A stretch of 64,000 nt of DNA from Tersicoccus mangrovi (GCF_036881825.1 NZ_JBAJMW010000009.1:72787-136786), one strand, 5' to 3'. Counted from the first letter of the stretch, positions 33,757-42,993 are shown. Translations and numbers: made by a program. Notes: generated by a model from the letters alone, not told the origin.

Positions 33757-35261
33757 CGCGTGGTCCTTCCCCCGGCGGCGACGGGGGCCGCCAGGAGGTC
33801 GCCGACGGCGGCGACGAGGTCGTCGCGCCATACGGTGTGGTCGGGCAGGTCGGTGCCGAAGACCTCGCGCACGGTGAGCAGGTCGTCGACGACGGCAGCG
33901 GGGTCGGTGTTCCCCCGCACGGCGCCGAGCCGGTCGGCCAGCGGGTCGTCGAGCGGCAGTTCCCGGCCTTCGGCGTCCCGTTCGCTGGCGACGTACGCCA
34001 TCCAGGCGGCGACGCCGAGGGTGGCCCATGGAGCGTGCTCGTGCGCGGCGAGCCGGTCCCGCACGGTGCCGAGCAGCCGCTGCGGCAGCTTCTGCGATCC
34101 GTCCATGGCGATCTGCACGGTCCGGTGGCGCAGGCCGGGATTGGTGTAGCGCTGCAGGATCTGCCGCCCGTAGGCGGGCAGGTCGGTGTCCCCGGCGGGC
34201 GCCAGCGTCGGGATGACGTCCTCGGTGACGAGGTGCTCGGCGATCTCGCGCAGCCGGTCGTCGGCGACGGTCTGCGCGATCGTCTCGTGGCCGGCGAGCG
34301 CGCCGAGGTAGGCGAGCGTCGAGTGCGATCCGTTGAGGATCCGCAGCTTCATGGCCTCGTACGGTTCGACGTCGGCGGTGAACTCGGCACCGGCGCGCTC
34401 CCAGGCGGGGCGGGCGGCGGCGAACCGGTCCTCGATCACCCACTGGCCGAAGTCCTCGGTGACGACGAGCCCGTGGTCCTCGAGCCCGGTGATCGCGCGC
34501 GCGTCCGCCACGTCCTCGGGCGTTGTCGCGGGCACGATGCGGTCGACCATCGAGCTCGGGAACGTCACACTGGTCGCCAGCCAGGCCGCGAGTTCGTCGC
34601 CCTCCCGCGTCGGCAGCGCCGCGCAGAAGTCGTCGACGAGTCGGGACAGGACGCGGCCGTTGGCGGGCAGGTTGTCGCAGCACAGCACGGTGACGGGGCC
34701 GGCGTCGGCGCGCATCCGCGCCTGCAGTCCGCGCACGAGCCGCCCGACGGAGGATCGGGGCGCCCCGGCGCCGGCGAGGTCGGCCGCGACGTCCGCGTGG
34801 GTGAGGTCGAGCGACCCGTCCGGAGCACGCCGGTAGCCCTTCTCGGTGACGGTCAGGGAGACGACGCGGACGGCGGGGTCGGCGAAGCGGGCGGTGACGT
34901 CGGCGGCCTGGTCGGTCGGCAAGAGCACCTCGCGCACCGCGCCCGTGATCCGCAGCCGGGTGGTGCCGGGCGCCCGCACGAGCGCCCCGTACAGGCCGTC
35001 CTGCGGGGCGAGCTGGTCCCGGACCCCGGCCGAGCGCTGCGTCACTCCGCAGATGCCCCACGTCGAATCGCCCGCCGCGGTCGCGGCGTCCTCGGTGTAG
35101 AGCGCCTGGTGCGCCCGGTGGAACGCCCCGATGCCCAGGTGCACCAGGCCGACGGACGCGTTCAGGGCCGCCGGGTCCGGGAGGACGAGGCCGTCGCCCG
35201 GCGCCAGGCCCGCGAGCGCGGCAGCGTTCAGGCGAGCACCGGTCGGTCGTTCACCGGTCAC
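33753..35261 (-). CDS. Mannitol dehydrogenase-family hexuronate reductase (probable tagaturonate reductase)
   Basis: A 502-residue polyol-specific long-chain dehydrogenase. GLVHLGIGAFHRAHQA near residue 40 is the NAD-binding region, SSMVDRIVPAT and the catalytic KLRILNGSHSTLAYLG are intact. By sequence it is closest to the fructuronate reductase/mannitol dehydrogenase type (UxuB). The operon, however, has altronate dehydratase (UxaA) and no mannonate dehydratase (UxuA), so its physiological substrate is probably tagaturonate, giving altronate. The GTG start overlaps the uxaA stop (GTGA). Family is certain; the substrate is inferred from context. Confidence 0.82.
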   Translation of the reverse strand: MTGERPTGARLNAAALAGLAPGDGLVLPDPAALNASVGLVHLGIGAFHRAHQALYTEDAATAAGDSTWGICGVTQRSAGVRDQLAPQDGLYGALVRAPGTTRLRITGAVREVLLPTDQAADVTARFADPAVRVVSLTVTEKGYRRAPDGSLDLTHADVAADLAGAGAPRSSVGRLVRGLQARMRADAGPVTVLCCDNLPANGRVLSRLVDDFCAALPTREGDELAAWLATSVTFPSSMVDRIVPATTPEDVADARAITGLEDHGLVVTEDFGQWVIEDRFAAARPAWERAGAEFTADVEPYEAMKLRILNGSHSTLAYLGALAGHETIAQTVADDRLREIAEHLVTEDVIPTLAPAGDTDLPAYGRQILQRYTNPGLRHRTVQIAMDGSQKLPQRLLGTVRDRLAAHEHAPWATLGVAAWMAYVASERDAEGRELPLDDPLADRLGAVRGNTDPAAVVDDLLTVREVFGTDLPDHTVWRDDLVAAVGDLLAAPVAAGGRTTR

Positions 35262-36790
35262 AGCACGGCCCCGATCTGCCACGGCACGAACTCCTCGCCG
35301 CCCATCCCGAGCTCCTCGCTCTTGCTCTGCTTCCCGGAGGCGACCGCGAGCAGCTCGGCGTAGATCTCCCGGGCCACGTCCTCGAGCGGACGGCCCTCCT
35401 CGACGACGCCGGAGCAGTCGACGTCCATGTCGCCGGCCATCCGGATCGCGAGCTCCCGGTTGGTGGCGAGCTTGACGGTCGGCGCGGGGCGCGAGCCGAA
35501 GGCGGAGCCGCGGCCGGTCGTGAAGCAGATCAGGTTGGCGCCGCCGGCCACCATGCCGGTCGCGGAGACCGGGTCGTATCCCGGGGAGTCCATGAACACG
35601 AAGCCGGGCACGTCGGTGCGCTCGGCGTACGCGTGCACGGCGGTCAGCGGAGCGTGGCCGCCCTTGGCCACGGAGCCGAGCGACTTCTCGAGGATGGTCG
35701 AGATGCCGCCCTCCTTGTTGCCGGGCGACGGGTTGCCGTCCAGGGTGGCGCCCTCCCGCTCGGCGTACTTCTCCCACCAGGCGATGCGCTCGAGCAGGCG
35801 GGCGGCGACCTCCGGGGAGACGGCCCGGTCGGCGAGCATCTGCTCGGCACCGTAGATCTCGGGGGTCTCCCCCAGCACGCTGATCGCCCCCTGAGCCACG
35901 AGCCAGTCGCTCACGACGCCGAGCGCCGGGTTGGCGGTGATCGCGGAGAGGGCGTCGCTGCCGCCGCACTGCATCCCGAGGACGAGGTTCTCGACGCCCA
36001 CCTCGGTGCGCTCGACGTCGGCGATCTGCTCGGCCATCGCGAGCACCGCCTCGACCCCGTTGTCGATCGCGGCGCGGGTGCCGCCGACGCCCTGGATCGT
36101 GTACGAGGAGATGGGCACGTCGGTGCGCAGCTCGGCGGGGTCGATGAGCCCGGCGATGGCGTTGACCTCGCAGCCCAGCCCGACGACCACGACGCCGCCG
36201 ATGTTCGGGTGCTCGGCGTAGCCGCGCATCGTCCGGCGCAGTACGTCCCAGCCCTCGCCCGACGCGGCCATGCCGCAGCCGGTGCCGTGGGTCAGGGCGA
36301 TGACACCGTCGATGCCGCGCTCCCGCCACGACTCCAGCGGGATCTCGGACCGCCGCGCGATCTGCTGGGCGACCGTGGCCGAGCAGTTGACCGTCGAGAG
36401 CACCGCGATGAAGTTGCGCGTGGCGATCCGGCCGTCCGAGCGCCTGATTCCCGCGAAGGTGCGGGGCAGGTCCGGCGGCAGGACGGCGGCCGCCGCGTGC
36501 GTGGTGTCGCTGGAGGCCAGCGCCGTGGGGTCGGCCGGCATCCCCAGGTTGTGGGTGTGCACGTGGTCGCCGCGGTGGATGTCCGCGGTCGCCTCCCCGA
36601 TGACGTGCCCGTACTTGTGCACGAGACCGCCGGCGGGGATGTCGCGCAGCGCGATCTTGTGCCCGCGCGGGATGTCGCCGTTCGCGGGCAGTGCGGCACC
36701 GTCGACGTCGACGGTCTCCCCCGCGCCGGCACCGTCGAGGGCGATGACGACGTCGTCGTCGCGTCCGAGGCTGAGGACCCGACCGGTCAT
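35258..36790 (-). CDS. uxaA: Altronate dehydratase
   Basis: A 510-residue UxaA/GarD-type iron-dependent dehydratase converting D-altronate to KDG. The N-terminal SAF domain (HKIALRDIPAGG, YGHVIGEATADI, HVHTHNL) joins a C-terminal catalytic domain with GIRRSDGRIATRNF, HGTGCGM, GMQCGGSDALS and GNKEGGISTILEKSLG. The ATG overlaps the kinase stop (ATGA) and the gene is coupled on both sides. It is of normal length. Confidence 0.92.
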   Translation of the reverse strand: MTGRVLSLGRDDDVVIALDGAGAGETVDVDGAALPANGDIPRGHKIALRDIPAGGLVHKYGHVIGEATADIHRGDHVHTHNLGMPADPTALASSDTTHAAAAVLPPDLPRTFAGIRRSDGRIATRNFIAVLSTVNCSATVAQQIARRSEIPLESWRERGIDGVIALTHGTGCGMAASGEGWDVLRRTMRGYAEHPNIGGVVVVGLGCEVNAIAGLIDPAELRTDVPISSYTIQGVGGTRAAIDNGVEAVLAMAEQIADVERTEVGVENLVLGMQCGGSDALSAITANPALGVVSDWLVAQGAISVLGETPEIYGAEQMLADRAVSPEVAARLLERIAWWEKYAEREGATLDGNPSPGNKEGGISTILEKSLGSVAKGGHAPLTAVHAYAERTDVPGFVFMDSPGYDPVSATGMVAGGANLICFTTGRGSAFGSRPAPTVKLATNRELAIRMAGDMDVDCSGVVEEGRPLEDVAREIYAELLAVASGKQSKSEELGMGGEEFVPWQIGAVL

Positions 36791-37812
36791 GATGCTTCCT
36801 CCGTGAGTGTGGTCTCGATGCGAGCGGCCCGGTTCAGGTGCTCGCGGGTCTGGGTGAGGGTGGGGACGAGGCCGGTGCCGCCGATGCCGCCGACCGACAG
36901 GGACGCGGCGGCGGAGGCGAGGCGCACGGCCTCGAGCAGGGTGTCGCCGAGGGCCAGCCGGGCGCACAGGGTGCCGGTGAAGCTGTCCCCCGCGCCGGTC
37001 TGGTCCTTCACGACGGGGGCGGGCACGATCGGCACCGCGGTGACCCCGGACGCGTCGGCGACGACGGCGCCGCGGGCGCCCCGGGTGAGCACGACGTCGG
37101 CGACGCCGAGGGCGCGCAGCCCGGCCAGGGCGTCCTCCTCCGTGGCGCCGGCGGGCAACCCCAGCAGGCGCGTGACCTCGGTCGGCCACGACGGCTTGAC
37201 CACCTCGCAGTGCGGCGCGAGGGCCTGCAGCTGGGCGCGGGCCTGCTCGACCGTCGTCAGCCGCGGCCGCAGGTTCGGGTCGTAGACGAAGCGACGGGCG
37301 CCCTCGGCGGCGGCGCGGACCGTGGCGGCGGCGGTCGCCGAGACGGCGGAGGCGATGCCCGAGGCGGTCACGACGCCGGCGCCCGCGAGCGCCTCCGCCG
37401 GCAGGTCCTCCGGGGCGACGGTCGAGCCGAAGCTGGCGCGGCGCGCGTAGAGGAACTCGCGCTCGCCGTCGGGGTCGCTGTGGGAGAGGTAGAGGCCGTG
37501 CTGGCCGGGTCCGCGCACGAGCGCGGAGGTGTCGATGCCGAGCTCGGTGCACCGCCGGACGATGGCGTCACCGAGCTCGTCGTCCGGCACGCGAGCCACC
37601 AGCAGGGTGCGCGCCGCGGCGGCCGCCGCGGCGGCGGCCACGTTGAGGGCGTCACCGCTGATGCCGAGCGTCAGGCCGGCGCCGGGCGCGAGCGGCTCGG
37701 CGGAGGTCAGCTCGACGAGGATCTCGCCGAGCACGAGGACGTCGGGGATGTCGTGGTGCGGGGGCACGGGAACTCCAGGGACGGTGGGGGTGAGCGGGGT
37801 GGCGCCGATCAT
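36787..37812 (-). CDS. kdgK: PfkB-family sugar kinase, probable 2-keto-3-deoxygluconate kinase
   Basis: A 341-residue ribokinase-like enzyme. LVLGEILVELTS, an Ala run AAAAAAAAAR near residue 60, YDPNLRPRL and the catalytic anion hole DQTGAGDSFTGTL near residue 275 are visible. Between uxaA and eda in pathway order, the missing step is KDG to KDPG, so KDG kinase is the best call; PfkB kinases are hard to separate by sequence alone. The ATG overlaps the lacI fragment stop (ATGA). Confidence 0.82.
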   Translation of the reverse strand: MIGATPLTPTVPGVPVPPHHDIPDVLVLGEILVELTSAEPLAPGAGLTLGISGDALNVAAAAAAAAARTLLVARVPDDELGDAIVRRCTELGIDTSALVRGPGQHGLYLSHSDPDGEREFLYARRASFGSTVAPEDLPAEALAGAGVVTASGIASAVSATAAATVRAAAEGARRFVYDPNLRPRLTTVEQARAQLQALAPHCEVVKPSWPTEVTRLLGLPAGATEEDALAGLRALGVADVVLTRGARGAVVADASGVTAVPIVPAPVVKDQTGAGDSFTGTLCARLALGDTLLEAVRLASAAASLSVGGIGGTGLVPTLTQTREHLNRAARIETTLTEEAS

Positions 37813-38078
37813 GAGGCGACCGGGCGCCCCGTGGTCGAGCGCACGACGAGGTGGGTCGGCAGCACGTGGGGATCGTCCGGCTCGTCGGTGATGAGACGGA
37901 CGAGGCGCTTGACGGCCTGCCGGCCGGCCTCCTCCATCGGCATGTGCACCGTGGTCAGGGCGGGGTGCAGCATCCCGGCGACCGAGATGTCGTCGAAGCC
38001 GACGACGCTCATCTCGCCGGGCACCGAGACGCCGTAGGACACGAGCCGGCTGATGAGCGCTTCGAGGCTGCCCCGCAT
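37809..38078 (-). pseudogene. LacI-family regulator, C-terminal remnant
   Basis: About 89 residues match the last quarter of a LacI/GalR repressor: YGVSVPGEMSVVGFDDISVAG, then HPALTTVHMPMEEAGRQAVKRL and THLVVRSTTGRP (split for length). The helix-turn-helix and most of the sugar-binding domain are missing. The remnant ends exactly where uxaC starts: its first ATG (38078-38076) overlaps the uxaC ATG (38077) on the other strand. It is still ATGA-coupled to kdgK. The likely history is a deletion that removed the repressor's 5' part and the intergenic promoter region; an assembly collapse is possible. It cannot bind DNA as LacI proteins do. Confidence 0.8.
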
Positions 38079-39501
38079 GACCAGACCCCTGTCCCTGCAC
38101 CCCGACCGTGCCCTGCCAGCCGACCCCGGGGTGCGCGCCATCGCCCGTCGCCTGCACGAGCACACCGCCGACCTGCCACTCGTGAGCATGCACGGGCACG
38201 TCGAGGCCGCCGAGCTGGACGCGGACGAGCCGTTCGCCGATCCCGCGCAGCTGCTCGTGGTGCCGGACCACTACGTCACGCGGATGCTCGCCTCCCAGGG
38301 CGCCTCCCTCGCCGAGCTCGGCGTCCCGCGCCAGGACGGCGGGGCCGTCGAGACGGACTCGCGCGCCATCTTCCGGCGGCTGTGCGAGAACTGGCACCTG
38401 TACCGGGGCACGCCGTCGCGGTACTGGCTCGAGTACGAACTCGTCGAGGTGTTCGGCGTCGACGTCGCTCCGGCCGCCGAGACGGCCGACGCGATCTTCG
38501 ACCGGATCTCCGCGCGCATCGCCGAGCCGGGCTTCCGTCGGCTGGCCCTGCTCGACCGCTTCGCCATCGAGGTGCTCAGCACGACCGACCCCGCGACGTC
38601 GGACCTCGCCCACCACGCCGCCCTCGCCGAACGGGGCTACGGCGAGCGGATCATCCCGACGTTCCGCCCCGACGCGGTCGTCTACCTGCGCCGGCCCACG
38701 TGGCGCGCCGACGCGCAGGCCCTGGGCGACCTGGCCGGCGTCGACACCGACACCTGGGCCGGCTACCTCGAGGCGCTGCGGTCCCGGCGGCAGGCGTTCA
38801 TCGCCGCCGGGGCCCTGGCCACCGACCACGGGCACGACGACGCCGACACCACGCCGCTCGAGCCGGCGGACGGCGAACGGATCTACGCGGCCGCCCTCCG
38901 GGGGGAGGCGACCGCCGAGGACGAGCGCCGCTTCGCCGCGGGGATGCTCTTCGAGATGGCCCGCATGTCCAGCGAGGACGGGCTCGTCATGCAGATCCAC
39001 CCCGGCGTGCTGCGCAACCACCACGACGACGTGTTCGCCGCCCACGGATACGACCGGGGCTTCGACATCCCCGAGCACGTCGAGTGGACGCGCTCGCTGC
39101 GCCCGATGCTGCAGTGCTTCGGCTTCTCGCCGCGGTTCCGCTGCATCCTCTTCACGATCGACGAGACGACCTACAGCCGGGAGCTCGCGCCCATCGCGGG
39201 CGCCTACCCGTCGGTGCGTCTCGGCGCTCCGTGGTGGTTCCTCGACTCCCCGGAGGGCATGCGCCGGTTCCGGGAGAGCGCGATGGAGACCACCGGGTTC
39301 TACAACACGTCCGGGTTCGTCGACGACACCCGGGCGTTCGCCTCGATCCCCGCCCGCCACGACCTGGCGCGGCGGATCGATGCGGGTCATCTGGCGCGGC
39401 TCGTCGCCGAGCACCGCCTCGAGGAGGACGAGGCCGCGCAGACCGCGGTCGACCTCGCCTACACCCTGCCCCGGGAGTCCTACCGGCGGCTTTCCGCGTG
39501 A
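38077..39501 (+). CDS. uxaC: Glucuronate/galacturonate isomerase
   Basis: A 474-residue uronate isomerase converting D-galacturonate to D-tagaturonate (and glucuronate to fructuronate). The amidohydrolase-type motif LVSMHGHVEA near residue 45, WLEYELVEVFGVD, IIPTFRPDAVVYLRR and MQIHPGVLRNH are family features, and the length is normal. I chose the ATG at 38077 (GAGG about 9 nt upstream) over 38053. It is divergent from, and abuts, the lacI remnant, so its promoter would have to lie inside that remnant. Confidence 0.92.
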   Translation: MTRPLSLHPDRALPADPGVRAIARRLHEHTADLPLVSMHGHVEAAELDADEPFADPAQLLVVPDHYVTRMLASQGASLAELGVPRQDGGAVETDSRAIFRRLCENWHLYRGTPSRYWLEYELVEVFGVDVAPAAETADAIFDRISARIAEPGFRRLALLDRFAIEVLSTTDPATSDLAHHAALAERGYGERIIPTFRPDAVVYLRRPTWRADAQALGDLAGVDTDTWAGYLEALRSRRQAFIAAGALATDHGHDDADTTPLEPADGERIYAAALRGEATAEDERRFAAGMLFEMARMSSEDGLVMQIHPGVLRNHHDDVFAAHGYDRGFDIPEHVEWTRSLRPMLQCFGFSPRFRCILFTIDETTYSRELAPIAGAYPSVRLGAPWWFLDSPEGMRRFRESAMETTGFYNTSGFVDDTRAFASIPARHDLARRIDAGHLARLVAEHRLEEDEAAQTAVDLAYTLPRESYRRLSA

Positions 39502-39528
39502 TCACTCGCACCCCTGTCTAGGAGCACC

Positions 39529-40914
39529 ATGTCCAGCATCGCCGCTGCCTCCGTGGGCCGGATCCGCCTGACGCTGAAGGAGAAGTTCTCCTACGGCCTC
39601 GGCGACTTCGGCAACGGCTTCATGTTCGATCTCGGCCAGGCCTACCTGCTGAAGTTCTACACCGACGTCGCGGGCCTGCCCGGCTCGGTCGCCGCAGGCG
39701 TCTTCGTCTTCACGAAGATCTTCGACGCCTTCATGGATCCCATCGCGGGATCCTTCATCGACAACCGCCGCCGGATCGGGCGCAACGGGCGCTTCCGGCC
39801 CGTCATGTTCTACTCGAGCATCGTCCTGGCCCTGCTGACGATCTTCACCTTCCTCACCCCCGGCGCCGCCCAGGCTGCGAACCTGGCGTTCGCGTACGTC
39901 TCCTACATGCTGTGGGGCGTGCTCTACTCCTTCACCAACGTGCCCTACGGCTCCCTCGGGTCGGTGCTGACCCAGGACGCCCAGGAGCGCAGCCAGCTCG
40001 CGTCGTGGCGGCAGGCCGGGTCCGTCGGCGCGCTGCTGATCACGGGCGTCGTCTTCGTCCCGATCGCGGACGCCTTCGGCGATCCGCGCATCGGCTACCC
40101 CGTCGCGGCCGGCATCCTCGCCGCCGTCGGCGTCGGCGCCTTCTGGCTGACGTTCCGCAACACGTCCGAGCGCGTGCCGGTCATCCGCACCGAACGCCGC
40201 TTCAACGCCCGCGAGTTCGCCCGCGCGATCGGCACCAACCGGCCGCTGCTGGTGATGATCCTCATGACGGTGTTCTCGATCAGCGCGTACAACGTCAAGA
40301 CGGCCATGGTCGTGTACTTCACGCAGTACTACCTGAACGACAAGAGCGTGCTGCCCTACGTCAACTTCATCTCCATCGGCGCCTCGGTCGTCGGCATCCT
40401 GGCGATGCCGGCCCTCGCCCGGCGCTTCGGCAAGCGCAACACCGCGATCCTCGGCTTCGGCATCGCCGCCGTGGCGGACGGCCTGAACTTCTTCCTGCCG
40501 GGCACGACGACGTGGTCCTTCACCATCCTGCTGGCCATCTCGTTCATCGGCGTCGCCATCCCGAACGGCATGACCTGGGCGATGATCTCCGACTCGATCG
40601 ACTACGGGCACTGGAAGAACGGTCAGCGGCAGGAGGGCATCACCTACTCGATGTTCAACTTCTCCCGCAAGATCGCCCAGTCGATCGCCGGCGGTCTCGC
40701 CGGGTTCGGCCTGACCCTGGTGGGCTACGTGCCCAACGTCGCGCAGTCCGCGGGCGCCGCCCTCGGCATCAAGGGCATCCAGGCGCTCTACCCGGCCATC
40801 GCCTTCGCCATCGCCGGGCTCGTGCTGTGGTTCCTCTACCCCCTGACCGACACCCGGCACCGGGAACTGGTCGAGGAGATCCACGTGCGGGAGGCAGAGG
40901 CCGTGGCCGACTGA
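39529..40914 (+). CDS. GPH-family sugar/uronide:cation symporter
   Basis: A 461-residue transporter with about twelve helices. FSYGLGDFGNGFMFDLG at the N-terminus, the loop KIFDAFMDPIAGSFIDNRRR, FTNVPYGSLGSVLT and ISDSIDYGHWKNGQRQEG are hallmarks of the glycoside-pentoside-hexuronide family. It lies 27 bp after uxaC with AGGAGC before the ATG, so it is very probably co-transcribed and imports galacturonate or short uronides. The substrate is inferred from position. Confidence 0.87.
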   Translation: MSSIAAASVGRIRLTLKEKFSYGLGDFGNGFMFDLGQAYLLKFYTDVAGLPGSVAAGVFVFTKIFDAFMDPIAGSFIDNRRRIGRNGRFRPVMFYSSIVLALLTIFTFLTPGAAQAANLAFAYVSYMLWGVLYSFTNVPYGSLGSVLTQDAQERSQLASWRQAGSVGALLITGVVFVPIADAFGDPRIGYPVAAGILAAVGVGAFWLTFRNTSERVPVIRTERRFNAREFARAIGTNRPLLVMILMTVFSISAYNVKTAMVVYFTQYYLNDKSVLPYVNFISIGASVVGILAMPALARRFGKRNTAILGFGIAAVADGLNFFLPGTTTWSFTILLAISFIGVAIPNGMTWAMISDSIDYGHWKNGQRQEGITYSMFNFSRKIAQSIAGGLAGFGLTLVGYVPNVAQSAGAALGIKGIQALYPAIAFAIAGLVLWFLYPLTDTRHRELVEEIHVREAEAVAD

Positions 40915-40964
40915 CCGGTCTGTGGCTCTTCTCTCAGAGCCGAACGGCCGTGGGCGCGAACCGA

Positions 40965-40970
40965 TAGACT
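40965..40970 (+). promoter_or_regulatory. Possible -10 element of the acyltransferase gene
   Basis: TAGACT, the hexamer also seen at hisC, hisB and rpsO. It ends 10 nt before the TTG taken as start, so the transcript would have a leader of only a few nt. Confidence 0.4.
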
Positions 40971-40980
40971 CGATCTCGTT

Positions 40981-42804
40981 TTGGTAACGACGTCGCCTGT
41001 CCCCTCGCCCACGGCCGCCCCGACCGCGTCGGCACGGCCCCGTCACGCGAGCCTGCCCGGGCTCGACGGCCTGCGTGCTCTCGCCGTCGTCCTGGTGATG
41101 CTCTACCATTTGCTGCCGCAGTGGATGCCCGGCGGCATGGTCGGCGTCGACGTCTTCTTCGTGCTCAGCGGGTTCCTCATCACCTCGCTGCTGCTGGTCG
41201 AGTTCGGCGGCACCGGGCGGATTGCCCTCGGGGCGTTCTGGCTCCGCCGGGCCCGCCGCCTGCTGCCGGCCATGCTCCTGGTCCTCTTCGTCTCCACGAC
41301 CGCCGCGGCCCTGCTCGGCGGTGACGTTCTCGTCGGGCTCGGGCGGCAGCTGACCGGCGCGTTGACGTACACGAGCAACTGGCTCGGCATCACGTCCCAC
41401 TCGGCGTACTTCGCCCAGACCTCCCCGCAGCTGCTCACCCACTTCTGGTCCCTCAGCGTCGAGGAGCAGTTCTACGTGGCGTGGCCGTTGATCGTCGTCG
41501 CCCTGCTGCTGCTCAAGGTGCGACGCCGGGTGCTCGTCGCCGCGGCGGCCCTCGCGGCCGTGGCGTCAGCAGCCGGCATGGCAGCGCTGCACGTGCCCGG
41601 CTCGGAGGCCACCCGCGTCTACTTCGGCACCGACACCCACAGTTTCGGGCTGATGGCCGGGGCAACGCTCGCCTTCGCGGTCCCCCACGCGCTCGACGCG
41701 GCCCGCGCGGCCGCCGCCACCCCGGTCGTGGCCCGCGTGCGGCACGTCATCGGCCTGCTCAGCCTCGCCGGACTCGTGGCGTGCGGCGTCGCGCTCACCG
41801 AGCGCAGCGACCTCACCTATCAGGGAGGCCTGGCGCTGGCGACCCTGCTGACCGTCGGTGTCGTGCAGGGCCTGCTGACCCGGCGTCCCGGCATCCTCTC
41901 CCGGCTGCTGTCCGTGTCGCCGCTGCGGTGGATCGGCCGCCGCTCCTACGGGCTGTACCTGTGGCACTGGCCGGTGTTCGTGCTGCTGCACTACGCCGAC
42001 CCGACGCTGCCCATGCTCACGCAGGCCGTGATCGTCGTGGTCCTGACCGTGGCCGCCGCCGAGGCGAGCTACCGGTGGGTCGAGCGACCCGTCCTCACGC
42101 TCGGTTGGCGCGGCGCGCTGCGCGCCCTCGGCCGGCGCTCCCTGGGACGGGGCCGGAAGGCGCTCCCGGTGGCCCTCGTCGCGGTCGCCGCCGTGCTCGG
42201 CAGCGGCAGCGTCGCCGTCGCCGGCGTCACCGACGCACCCAACACGACGCAGGCGCAGCGGCAGATCGAGTCGGGGCAGAAGGTGCTCGACGCGCAGCCG
42301 ACGGGGACGGTCGGACGGTCCGCGGGCGCCGGGCGGGACGTCACGGTGATCGGCGACTCGGTCACGGTCGCCTCGACCGCCGCTCTCGAGCGGGACCTGC
42401 GCGGGGCCGTGATCGACGCGAGCGTGGGTCGGTCGATGAACGACGCCGCCGACGCCGCCCGCCGCCTGGCGGAGCAGGGCCGGCTCGGTCGCACCGTCGT
42501 CGTCAGCCTCGCCACGAACGACGAGTTCTCCCACGACCGCGTGACCGAGCTGCTCGACGTCCTCGGGCCGGACCGCCGGCTCGTGCTCGTCACCGGCTTC
42601 GCGCCCGACCGCGTGTACTGGACGGCGGAGGCCGACCGCTCCCTGCGGGAGGCCGTCGCGGACGACCCGCGGATCACCGTCGCCGACTGGCAGGCCGCCG
42701 TCGCCACCCACACGGACTGGTTGGCCAGTGACGGCATCCACCCGACCCCGCGGGGGCAGCAGCTGTACGCCGACGTCATCTCCCGGGCGGTCACGGGCCC
42801 CTGA
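40981..42804 (+). CDS. OatA-like membrane O-acyltransferase with C-terminal SGNH domain
   Basis: A 607-residue protein. The N-terminal ~390 residues form an acyltransferase-3 membrane domain of about ten helices (LPGLDGLRALAVVLVMLYHL, DVFFVLSGFLITSLLL, FWSLSVEEQFYVAWPL, SYGLYLWHWPVF). The extracytoplasmic C-terminal domain is SGNH-like, with VTVIGDSVTVAS near residue 455 and the Asp-x-x-His block SDGIHPTPRG near 585. The OatA family O-acetylates peptidoglycan or wall polymers. The start is uncertain: TTG at 40981 has no Shine-Dalgarno. Confidence 0.82.
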   Translation: MVTTSPVPSPTAAPTASARPRHASLPGLDGLRALAVVLVMLYHLLPQWMPGGMVGVDVFFVLSGFLITSLLLVEFGGTGRIALGAFWLRRARRLLPAMLLVLFVSTTAAALLGGDVLVGLGRQLTGALTYTSNWLGITSHSAYFAQTSPQLLTHFWSLSVEEQFYVAWPLIVVALLLLKVRRRVLVAAAALAAVASAAGMAALHVPGSEATRVYFGTDTHSFGLMAGATLAFAVPHALDAARAAAATPVVARVRHVIGLLSLAGLVACGVALTERSDLTYQGGLALATLLTVGVVQGLLTRRPGILSRLLSVSPLRWIGRRSYGLYLWHWPVFVLLHYADPTLPMLTQAVIVVVLTVAAAEASYRWVERPVLTLGWRGALRALGRRSLGRGRKALPVALVAVAAVLGSGSVAVAGVTDAPNTTQAQRQIESGQKVLDAQPTGTVGRSAGAGRDVTVIGDSVTVASTAALERDLRGAVIDASVGRSMNDAADAARRLAEQGRLGRTVVVSLATNDEFSHDRVTELLDVLGPDRRLVLVTGFAPDRVYWTAEADRSLREAVADDPRITVADWQAAVATHTDWLASDGIHPTPRGQQLYADVISRAVTGP

Positions 42805-42836
42805 CGGGCTCGGCGGTCCCTCAGCGTCCACGCCAG

Positions 42837-42993
42837 CCGGTCCCACGACTCGTCGCATGCGATCGGGGACCGAACTCCTGCGCCTGCACCCGGTCCCACG
42901 ACACGCCGCCCGCGGTCGGGACCGGACTTCTGCGCCAACAGCCGGTCCCACGACACGCCGACGCAGTCCGGGACTAAGCGTCATAGCCCGAGC
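42837..42993. repeat. Three tandem imperfect ~52-bp palindromic repeats
   Basis: Units begin with CCGGTCCCACGAC at 42837, 42890 and 42942. In the first two, GGTCCC is matched by GGGACC (or GGGGACC) about 25 nt on, and CGAC by GTCG, so each can fold. They lie in the 376-bp gap after the acyltransferase gene, which holds no other gene. They may act as a terminator array or be a REP-like family. Confidence 0.75.

Noticed and set aside
33753..35261. Mannitol dehydrogenase (polyol use)
   Set aside because: The gene is tightly coupled between uxaA and eda in a uronate operon with no polyol transporter, so a uronate reductase is more likely.
37809..38189. 126-residue intact regulator gene
   Set aside because: The extra 37 N-terminal codons are antisense to uxaC and show no helix-turn-helix; only the C-terminal LacI part is real.
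42837..42993. CRISPR array
   Set aside because: Three units only, imperfect, immediately adjacent with no distinct spacers, and no cas gene nearby.
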